Shown here piece after piece: positions 8,743-16,243 of a DNA stretch of 64,000 bases. Below the pieces are notes generated by a model. It was not told the DNA's origin. It made no database searches and saw nothing but the letters and a program-made list of their open reading frames with translations. The DNA is from Hymenobacter sp. BT559 (lineage in GTDB: Bacteria; Bacteroidota; Bacteroidia; Cytophagales; Hymenobacteraceae), in assembly GCF_017571525.1 (NCBI RefSeq), contig NZ_JAGETY010000013.1, positions 1 through 64,000 of the forward strand. The letters are read 5' to 3'. The translations under genes were made by a program, and so were the position numbers. How positions within the stretch are numbered: the first letter of the stretch is position 1; each line of letters begins with the position of its first letter.

Positions 8743-11700
8743 TTAGAGAGAGAAGTTAACACCAAACGTGAACGTGCGAGCCGATGGGTAGCCAGTGTAG
8801 TCGATACCGGCCGAGGGCACTACCCCCGATGCCTTGTTGGTATTCACCTCGGGGTCGAAGCCACGGTACTTGGTGATAACGAACAGGTTCTGGCCAATAG
8901 CATAGATGCTAGCCCCTTTAAACACCTTGCCCAGGTCGCCGAGGGCATAGGAGAGCGTTACGTTGGAGAGTTTTACAAAATTGCCGCTTTCGAGGTAGCG
9001 CGTCGAGGGCGTTACCGCGTTGGCTAGTGACTCCTTCACACCCTGGTATTCAGACAGCGAGATATTTTTGCCGGCCCGAATCTGGCTCACGTTGAGCACA
9101 CTATTGAAAGTGTTGTTGTAAATCTTGTTGCCAAATACGCCATTAAAGTTTGTAATGAGCGAGAGCTTGGCAAAGCGGAAAGTTGCGCTTAGGCCGGCAA
9201 TGGCAGTGGGGTTGGGGTTGCCCACGTAGCTTGCCGGGGTGAAGTCATTATAAGTACCAGTGGCAGGGTTTATGCCGTTGTAAGTCGGCAGGTAGAAGCC
9301 ATTGAGGGGCTGGCCGTTCTGGATGGTTTCGGCTAGCACGCCCGATAGGCCCTGGCCGTTAAGCGTACCTGTCTGGATGATAAGCGCCGGGGGCAAGCCC
9401 GTCACGTTATTGTGCACAAAGGTGGCGTTGGCGTTGAAGTTGATGCCGAAGCGCTCGTTGTCAACGGCCGTCACGCCGAGTTGTAGTTCTACCCCTTTGT
9501 TAACGATAACGCCGTTCAGGTTTTGCCAGATAACGCTGCTGCCGCCGGGGGCTGCCGGAAAGCCGGGAATATTGGGATAGAGCAGGTCGGTGGTGCGCTT
9601 GTAGAAGTAGTCGGCCGTCAACGTCAGGCGGTTATTGAACATGGCCACGTCGATACCAGCGTTGTACTGCTCATCCGACTGCCACTTGAGGTTGGGGTTG
9701 GCATTAGTGGTTTGTACTAGGCCCCCGTTGTTGGCCTGAAACACAAACTGGCTACGGGCCGAGCCCGCTGGAAATTCCTGGTTGCCGGTGCGGCCGTAGC
9801 CCACGCGTAGCTTCAATTGGTTGAGCGATTCGTATTTGGATTTCAGGAAATCCTCCTGGCTGATATCCCAAGCAGCCGATACGGACGGGAAGTAGCCGTA
9901 CTTATTATTTTCGCCAAACTTGGTGCTACCGTCGGCGCGCAGGGTGGCCGTGAGCAAATAGCGGTCTCTGTAGTTCAGGATGGCGCGGCCAAAGAACGAT
10001 TGCAGCTCTGTAACGGGGTCCACAAACGAGGAGATTTGGCGGCCCGAGGGGTTCGAATACTGTAGGTAATTGGTGTAGTCGAGCCCGTAGGTACCAAAGC
10101 CAATGGGTGTGCCATTGGAGCTGACCGGACCGCGACCATTCAGGTTAGTCCCTGAGTAGTTGAACTTCGTGTATTCGTAGCCTAGCAGCGCATTCACGTT
10201 CAAATCAGAAGTTACCTTCTTGTTGAAGTTCAGTGTATGCGTCATCTGCTGCGTCTGTAGCTCGGTGGTGCTGATGGATGCGTAACCCAGGTTCATATAA
10301 TCCTGGATATTGAGGCGCTGGTCGATAGACGTGCGCCGGATGCCCGTGCTATAGTTGGTGGCAAACAGGGCGCGGTACTCCAGCCAGTCGGTAAACTTGT
10401 AGTAGGGCGAAACGGAGGCTAGTGCTGTGGTAACCCGCGAGTTATCATTGTAGTACTGCTGCTGGGCTACCGGGTTAATAACCTGGCCCTGGCGCACAAA
10501 CGGAGTGCCGTCGTCGTTATAAAGCCGGTCGGTGGGATTCCACTGCAGGGCCTGGCCGATGAGGCTGCCCCGGTAGTCACCGTTGTTGGTGATGGGGGCT
10601 AGCTGCTCGCGCGTTTGACTGGCCGTGATATTGATATCAACACCCAGGCGCTTGCTTTCCAGGAATTTGGCGTTAGTTACAAAATTGGCGCTATACTTCT
10701 GGAAGCCCGTTTTCTTCACAATACCCTTCTGGTCGAGGTAGCCTAGCGAGAGGCGATAGCGCCCATTTTCGCCGCCGCCGCTCACGGCGCCGTTGTAGTT
10801 CTGGAGCGGGCCGGTTTGCAGAATAGCCCCTAGCGGGTCGTTGCTCTGGCCCAGGTCTAGCTGTTTGGGGTCGAGGCCGTAATACCCGATAGCTTCCCGA
10901 AACTGACTGGCGTCAAGCACCTTAATGCGACGCATGATATTCGAAAAGCCGCCCGATACGCCAAAGTCAAACTTGGCCTCACCTACCTTGCCGCGCTTGG
11001 TAGTGATGAGCACTACGCCGTAGGCTGCACGCGAGCCATAAATGGCCGTTGCCGAAGCATCCTTAAGCACGGTCAGCGACTCAATGTCGGCCGGGTTCAG
11101 GAAGTTGAGCGGGTTGCTGTTGGGGCTGTCACCGAGCGAGGTGTTTAGGCCTGGGCGGGCCGAGCGGCCATCGAGCGGCACGCCATCTACTACGTATAGG
11201 GGCTGGCCGGTGCCAGTTACGGCTGAGTTGCCGCGAATGCGGATGGTCGAAGCGCCGCCGGGCTGGCCGCTGTTTTGCGTTATCTGCACGCCCGAGGTGC
11301 GGCCTTGCAAAAGTTGGTCGGGCGAAGTGAAAGTGCCCTTGTTGAAGTCCTTCGTGCTCAAGGTGCTAACGGCCCCCGTAAGGTCTTCCTTGCGGGCGGT
11401 GCCATAGCCTACCACCACTACATCACCCAGCGCCTGGGCGTCGTCTTTCAGCGCAATAGTCACCGTATTGCGGCCGGTAATGTCAACTGTCTGCTTGGCG
11501 TAGCCCACGAAGGAAACCGTGAGCGACGTAGCAGTGGCGGGTACTTGCAGGCGAAAGCTGCCATCGGCGCCGGTGCTGGCGCCGATAGAAGTGCCCGTAG
11601 CGAGTACCGTTACGCCGGGCAGGCCGGTGCCACTGGCATCGGTTACCTTGCCCGATACCTCGCGCTGGGTTTGCGCGTGGCCGATTATTGGCAGAAAAAG

Positions 11701-11787
11701 AGCTAGCAGCAGCGTTTTGCCGCTGAGGGCCGACCGGGCCGCCGGCTGCTCATAGGCCTGGTGCGTCGAGTAACAGGTGTTACGCAT
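8743..11787 (-). CDS. SusC/RagA-family TonB-dependent transporter
   Basis: A 1014-residue outer-membrane transporter. Signal peptide to about residue 39, then a carboxypeptidase-regulatory-like domain (about 43-120: VSGKVTDASGTGLPGVTVLATGT with STGADGSFRL). Next come the TonB-box region and plug domain (about 125-250: VVVGYGTARKEDLTGAVS, IRIRGNSAVTGTGQPLYVVDGVPLDG, VLKDASATAIYGSRAAYGV), then a 22-strand-type barrel to the end. It is paired with the SusD gene downstream. It imports oligosaccharides or disaccharides using TonB energy. A 156-bp gap separates it from the GH13 gene upstream and could hold its own promoter. The family is certain and the substrate inferred. Confidence 0.95.
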   Translation of the reverse strand: MRNTCYSTHQAYEQPAARSALSGKTLLLALFLPIIGHAQTQREVSGKVTDASGTGLPGVTVLATGTSIGASTGADGSFRLQVPATATSLTVSFVGYAKQTVDITGRNTVTIALKDDAQALGDVVVVGYGTARKEDLTGAVSTLSTKDFNKGTFTSPDQLLQGRTSGVQITQNSGQPGGASTIRIRGNSAVTGTGQPLYVVDGVPLDGRSARPGLNTSLGDSPNSNPLNFLNPADIESLTVLKDASATAIYGSRAAYGVVLITTKRGKVGEAKFDFGVSGGFSNIMRRIKVLDASQFREAIGYYGLDPKQLDLGQSNDPLGAILQTGPLQNYNGAVSGGGENGRYRLSLGYLDQKGIVKKTGFQKYSANFVTNAKFLESKRLGVDINITASQTREQLAPITNNGDYRGSLIGQALQWNPTDRLYNDDGTPFVRQGQVINPVAQQQYYNDNSRVTTALASVSPYYKFTDWLEYRALFATNYSTGIRRTSIDQRLNIQDYMNLGYASISTTELQTQQMTHTLNFNKKVTSDLNVNALLGYEYTKFNYSGTNLNGRGPVSSNGTPIGFGTYGLDYTNYLQYSNPSGRQISSFVDPVTELQSFFGRAILNYRDRYLLTATLRADGSTKFGENNKYGYFPSVSAAWDISQEDFLKSKYESLNQLKLRVGYGRTGNQEFPAGSARSQFVFQANNGGLVQTTNANPNLKWQSDEQYNAGIDVAMFNNRLTLTADYFYKRTTDLLYPNIPGFPAAPGGSSVIWQNLNGVIVNKGVELQLGVTAVDNERFGINFNANATFVHNNVTGLPPALIIQTGTLNGQGLSGVLAETIQNGQPLNGFYLPTYNGINPATGTYNDFTPASYVGNPNPTAIAGLSATFRFAKLSLITNFNGVFGNKIYNNTFNSVLNVSQIRAGKNISLSEYQGVKESLANAVTPSTRYLESGNFVKLSNVTLSYALGDLGKVFKGASIYAIGQNLFVITKYRGFDPEVNTNKASGVVPSAGIDYTGYPSARTFTFGVNFSL

Positions 11788-11943
11788 GAGTGAAAAGGGG
11801 TAAAGTGGGAAATGCTGAAAACACTAAGCTGGGCGCTACCTATCGCAATCGATTTCGAGCAAAGGCTGTGTAAAGCGCCGGGGCCGAGTGAAACCTGGAA
11901 AGAAAAAGCTTGGTAAAGAATTAAGTGAGTACCTGTCAGAATA

Positions 11944-13764
11944 CTACTTTAAGTGGTAGACTACTGCCTGCCAGGGCTGTAGGGCCAGCGCCGGCCCGCC
12001 AGGGGCCGCCCCCGGGTAGTTGTTGAGCCAGGTGGCACCGCTGGGCTGGAGGCCCGCCGGCAGCGGCCAGCGCTGCCCCGATGACGAGAAGTTGAGCACC
12101 ACCAGTACTTTCTCGGGGCCTAGCGTGCGGGTGTAGGCATAGATGTGCGGGTTGGCCGCATCCAGCAGCTGATATTGGCCATACACCAGCACCTTGTGCT
12201 GCTTGCGCACGGCCATTGCCCGGCGGAAGTGATGGAGCACTGAGGTCGAGTCTATGTCTTCGCTAGCCTCGTTAAGAGTCACGTAGTTAGGGTTCACCTT
12301 AATCCAGGGCGTGCCGGTGGTGAAGCCGGCGTTAGCGGAGGCATTCCACTGGAAGGGTGTGCGGCTGTTGTCGCGCGAGAAGCGGGCTAGCGAATGGAAA
12401 AATGCTTTTTCATCGCCGCCCTGCTGCTTGAGCTGCGTGTAGGCGTTGCGGGCGGCCACGTCGCGGTACTCGGCTATGCCGCTGAAGGGGCTGTTGGTCA
12501 TGCCCAGCTCGTCGCCGTTGTAGCAGTAGGGCGTGCCGCGCATGGTCAGCAGGAACGTATTGAGCAGCTTGGCCGATGGAGTGCGGAAAGCCGGGCGGTC
12601 GTCGCCAAACTTGCTCACCATGCGCGGCTGGTCGTGGTTGCCGAGGTCAATGGCCTGCCAGCCTTTCCGGGCAAAGGCGCTATCCCATTTCGTAAATACG
12701 CGCTTGAGGTCGGTGAGCTTGTAGGTGGCGGAGCCGCTGCCCACGCCCACGCCCTCAAAGTGATAGGTCATGTCGAGCTCCTTGCGGGCGGGGTCCACAA
12801 AGAGCATGGCCTCGGTGGTGTTGCGTCCCGCGCCTTCGGCCACGGTCATCACGTTGTAGTGGCGCAGCACCTGCTCGTTGATTTCCTTGAGGTAGTCGTG
12901 CAGGTGCGGGCCGTGGTTGTAGGCGTTGGCAAAGGTGCGCTCGGTGAGGCCCGGCATGGGCGGAAAGCTCGGGTCTTTGGCCACAAACTGGAAGGCATCC
13001 ATGCGGAAGCCGTCGATGCCCTTGTCGAGCCAGAAGCGCATGATATTGTGCACTTCCTGGCGCAGCTTGGGATTGTTCCAGTTCAGGTCGGGCTGCTTTT
13101 TGGAGAAAATATGCAGGTAGTACGACTTAGTAGGCGCGTCGTACTGCCAGGCATCGTGCTTCACGTCGAAGGTGCTGAAGCGAGCCGGCGGCGTGCCTTT
13201 TTCAGCGGGCCACCAGTAGTAATAGTCGCGGTAGGGGCTGGTGCGCGAGGCCCGCGCCGACTTAAACCAGGCGTGCTCGTCCGAGCTGTGGTTCACCACC
13301 AGGTCCATCACCAGCTTGATGCCGCGCGCGTGCATACCCTTGAGCAGCGCATCGAAGTCGGCCATCGTGCCAAACTCAGGCATTATCTGACGGTAATCGC
13401 TGATATCGTAGCCGTTGTCATCATTGGGTGAGGCATAGATGGGGTTCAGCCATACCGTGCCTACGCCAAGGCTCTTCAAGTAATCAAGCCGCGCGATAAT
13501 GCCCTTCAGGTCGCCCACGCCGTCGCCGTTGCTGTCCTGAAAGCTGCGCGGATACAGCTGATACACCACCGTCTCCTTCCACCAGTCAGTCGGTTTGGAG
13601 AGGCTGGCGGCTGGCGTAGCCTTGGCCATAGGAGCTTCGGGCGGCGAGGTGGCCGCAGTGTCCGTCTTGGTACCCGAGTTGCAGCCTGCCGCGCCTACCA
13701 GCAGCAAAGCCGCCGCCAGCCGGAGCCTGGAAAGGGGAGAAGCAGGGAAAAAAGCTAACGACAT
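11944..13764 (-). CDS. GH13 alpha-glucosidase-type lipoprotein (oligo-1,6-glucosidase/sucrose-cleaving clade)
   Basis: A 606-residue lipoprotein (lipobox VGAAGC) with a complete GH13 TIM barrel. The conserved regions appear in order: DLVVNHSSDEH (region I), GFRMDAF (region II, nucleophile Asp), VAEGAGRNT (region III, acid/base Glu) and DLGNHDQPR (region IV). The QPDLNW motif is typical of alpha-glucosidase and oligo-1,6-glucosidase subfamilies such as GH13_31, which act on short alpha-glucosides and often on sucrose. The C-terminal beta-domain ends near 606. It lies 21 bp downstream of the fructokinase gene, which suggests sucrose or another glucosyl-fructose as substrate. Lipidation places it in the periplasm or on the surface. 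Exact specificity cannot be read from the sequence. Confidence 0.88.
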   Translation of the reverse strand: MSLAFFPASPLSRLRLAAALLLVGAAGCNSGTKTDTAATSPPEAPMAKATPAASLSKPTDWWKETVVYQLYPRSFQDSNGDGVGDLKGIIARLDYLKSLGVGTVWLNPIYASPNDDNGYDISDYRQIMPEFGTMADFDALLKGMHARGIKLVMDLVVNHSSDEHAWFKSARASRTSPYRDYYYWWPAEKGTPPARFSTFDVKHDAWQYDAPTKSYYLHIFSKKQPDLNWNNPKLRQEVHNIMRFWLDKGIDGFRMDAFQFVAKDPSFPPMPGLTERTFANAYNHGPHLHDYLKEINEQVLRHYNVMTVAEGAGRNTTEAMLFVDPARKELDMTYHFEGVGVGSGSATYKLTDLKRVFTKWDSAFARKGWQAIDLGNHDQPRMVSKFGDDRPAFRTPSAKLLNTFLLTMRGTPYCYNGDELGMTNSPFSGIAEYRDVAARNAYTQLKQQGGDEKAFFHSLARFSRDNSRTPFQWNASANAGFTTGTPWIKVNPNYVTLNEASEDIDSTSVLHHFRRAMAVRKQHKVLVYGQYQLLDAANPHIYAYTRTLGPEKVLVVLNFSSSGQRWPLPAGLQPSGATWLNNYPGAAPGGPALALQPWQAVVYHLK

Positions 13765-13785
13765 GGCTCGGTAAAAAGCAGAAAA

Positions 13786-14667
13786 TCAAGCGATAGAAGC
13801 GGCAAGGGCCAGCACATCGGCCTCGGAGATGGCAGGCGTAGCGCCCTGATAGGTGGCTACTAATGAGCCAGCTGCGCAGGCAAAGGCTAGCGCTTCGGCC
13901 GGGGGCTGGCCGGCTAACCAGCCTTTGAGCAGAGCCGCCAAAAAGGCGTCGCCGCTGCCAATGGTATCCTGCAGCTGCACCGCAATGCCCGGGCTGCGGT
14001 GCAGCTGCCCGCCGGTCCAGAGCACGGCCCCGTCGGCGCCTTTCGTCACGCACACGGCTTGGAGGCCAAAGCGGTCGGCGAGCCAGTGCAGGGCGGTTTC
14101 CTCGTCGGGGCTCGCCCCAAACCAGCCCATTATCTCGGCCAGCTCGTGGTGGTTGAGCTTCACCAGATTGGCCTGGCGCAGCAGGTAGGTCACTACACTG
14201 CGCGAATAGTGCGGGGCGCGCAGGTTTACATCAAATACCTTAAAGGCAGCGCGTTGAAGCAGGCGGTAGAGCGTTTCGCGGGTGGCGCCGCTGCGGGCGG
14301 CCAGGCTGCCAAACACGAAGGCCTCGGCGCTTTCTACCAGCGGGCCCAGCGCGTCTTCGTACTGAATGTAATCCCAGGCCACAGGCTGCACTATCTTATA
14401 AGTTACCTCGTGGCTGTCGCTCACATTGGCCTTCACCACGCCCGTGAGGTGCGTCTCGCCGCGCTGGATGTAGCGGGTGCTCAGGCCTTTGCTTTGCACG
14501 AAGGCTAGCAGCTCGGTGCCCAGGTCGTCGTGGCCCACGCGGCTGATGAGCAGCGCCTCCTGCCCAAAATTGCGCAGGTGCACCGCCACGTTGAGCGGGG
14601 CGCCGCCGGGCTGCTTGCCCGTGGGCAGCACGTCCCACAACATTTCTCCAAAGCAAGTGATAGCCAT
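13786..14667 (-). CDS. PfkB-family carbohydrate kinase, probable fructokinase
   Basis: A 293-residue cytosolic kinase. The N-terminal CFGEMLWDVLPTGKQPGGAPLNVAVHL is typical of bacterial fructokinases. The C-terminal PfkB signature DTIGSGDAF carries the catalytic Asp and the anion hole. Predicted reaction: fructose + ATP to fructose-6-phosphate. The length fits the family. It lies between the MFS transporter (63 bp upstream) and the GH13 gene (21 bp downstream), all on the minus strand, so the three are probably co-transcribed. This would route the fructose half of a disaccharide into glycolysis. Other PfkB substrates (ribose, 2-keto-3-deoxygluconate) are less likely given the FGE(M/A)L(W/I)D motif. 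Confidence 0.88.
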   Translation of the reverse strand: MAITCFGEMLWDVLPTGKQPGGAPLNVAVHLRNFGQEALLISRVGHDDLGTELLAFVQSKGLSTRYIQRGETHLTGVVKANVSDSHEVTYKIVQPVAWDYIQYEDALGPLVESAEAFVFGSLAARSGATRETLYRLLQRAAFKVFDVNLRAPHYSRSVVTYLLRQANLVKLNHHELAEIMGWFGASPDEETALHWLADRFGLQAVCVTKGADGAVLWTGGQLHRSPGIAVQLQDTIGSGDAFLAALLKGWLAGQPPAEALAFACAAGSLVATYQGATPAISEADVLALAASIA

Positions 14668-14730
14668 ACGTGCGAAGGGTAAGATTTTGTCAAGCAGTTG
14701 ACTTTTAGTTGATTTTCAAGCTTTTCGGGA

Positions 14731-16062
14731 CTAGTGCATGACCAGCGTTTTGGCTACGCCCTCCAGGCTGGTGCCCTTGGTTTCGGGCATGAAGCGCAGC
14801 ACAAATACTAATTGCAGCACCATCATGCCGCAGAAGAAGGCGAACGTGTTGCCCCCGCCCAGCTTTTCGGCGAAGTAGGGGAAGGTGAAGGCGATGACCG
14901 TGGCCATGACCCAGTGCGTACTCGACCCGAGCGCCTGACCCTTGGCCCGCACGGCATTGGGAAAAATCTCGGAGATGAACACCCAGATAACTGCCCCTTG
15001 CGAGAAGGCAAAAAAGGCGATATAGGCAAAGAGCAGGCCCGGTACCAACAGCCCGCCAAAGAGCTGAAAGCGTTGGGTATAAAAGGCCATCGCCACCAGC
15101 CCTAGTGTGGCAATGAGGCCTAGTGAGCCCACCAGCATGAGGCTGCGCCGCCCAAACCGGTCGATGACGTTGACGCCCAGCAGCGTGAAAATGAAATTGA
15201 CCAGCCCAATGCCCGCCGACGAAAGCAGCGCGGCGCCCTGGCCTAGCCCCGTCATCTCAAAAATGCGCGGCGCGTAGTAGATAATCGCGTTAATGCCAGA
15301 CACTTGGTTGAAAAATGCGAAAGCCATAGCCAGTAGTACCGGCGTGCGGTACTGGCTAGCCCACAGCGACTCGCTTTGCTGCCCGGCAGCAGCCTGGGCC
15401 GTGAGAATAGCAGCCGTGTCGGCCTCTACAGTGCTGGGGCTGATAAGACGCAGGACGTCTTTGCCTTCTTCCACACGGCCGTGTAGCAGCAGCCAGCGCG
15501 GGCTTTCGGGCACCCGAAACAGGAACAGTAAAAAGGCGATGGCCGGCACCGCCTGCACGCCCAGCATGAGGCGCCACGAATGGTCGCCTACGTTGGCTAG
15601 CAGGTAGTTAGAGAGATAAGCGGCCAGAATGCCAAATACGATATTGAACTGGAACAGCCCCACCAGCTTGCCGCGCGAGTCGGCTGGCGAAATCTCCGAG
15701 ATGTAGAGTGGGGCCGTGACCGACGAGGCGCCCACGCCCAGCCCGCCCAAAAAGCGGAAGACCATAAACGGCACCCAGGCCGGGGCTAGGGCCGCCCCCA
15801 CGGCCGATACCAGGTAGAGCACCGCAATCCAACGCAGCGTTTGGCGGCGGCCCAGCTTATCGCTCGGAATGCCACCGAACATGGCCCCCAGCACCGTGCC
15901 GATGAGGGCAATGGATATGGTGAAGCCGTGTTGCACCGCGCTCAGCTGCCACAGCTGCTGAATGGCTTTCTCGGCCCCCGAGATAACGGCCGTATCAAAG
16001 CCGAACAGGAAGCCGCCAAGCGCTGTGACAATAGACCAAAAAAGAACCTTGCGTTGCACCAT
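14731..16062 (-). CDS. MFS sugar porter (inner membrane)
   Basis: A 443-residue, 12-helix transporter of the sugar porter family. Visible signatures are GGFLFGFDTAVISG in helix 1, DKLGRRQTL after helix 2, PESPRWLLLHGR before the central loop, DRFGRRSLM between helices 8 and 9, and PETKGTSLE at the C-terminus. It probably moves a hexose (fructose, glucose) or disaccharide from periplasm to cytosol by proton symport. It is the first gene of the minus-strand alpha-glucoside locus. The 180 bp upstream are AT-rich and contain a near-consensus -7 element (TGCATTTG, minus strand, 16123-16130). Confidence 0.92.
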   Translation of the reverse strand: MVQRKVLFWSIVTALGGFLFGFDTAVISGAEKAIQQLWQLSAVQHGFTISIALIGTVLGAMFGGIPSDKLGRRQTLRWIAVLYLVSAVGAALAPAWVPFMVFRFLGGLGVGASSVTAPLYISEISPADSRGKLVGLFQFNIVFGILAAYLSNYLLANVGDHSWRLMLGVQAVPAIAFLLFLFRVPESPRWLLLHGRVEEGKDVLRLISPSTVEADTAAILTAQAAAGQQSESLWASQYRTPVLLAMAFAFFNQVSGINAIIYYAPRIFEMTGLGQGAALLSSAGIGLVNFIFTLLGVNVIDRFGRRSLMLVGSLGLIATLGLVAMAFYTQRFQLFGGLLVPGLLFAYIAFFAFSQGAVIWVFISEIFPNAVRAKGQALGSSTHWVMATVIAFTFPYFAEKLGGGNTFAFFCGMMVLQLVFVLRFMPETKGTSLEGVAKTLVMH

Positions 16063-16243
16063 GACCTGAACCGTTTGGACAAAAGTCTACTATGGGGCAG
16101 CGCAGGGCGTTCACGAGCATACCAAATGCATTTAAAAATAATGCAAGAACGATAACTATCTGGTTTTTAATAGTATAAATTGAAAGTAAGTGCTGACTCA
16201 CCAAGCGCAGTCTTCACTATTGCGACACGCTTTCAAAAATCGG

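Noticed and set aside
16063..16243. Defined operator for the hybrid regulator
   Set aside because: The region is AT-rich with a near -7 element, but no convincing direct repeat could be picked out by eye.
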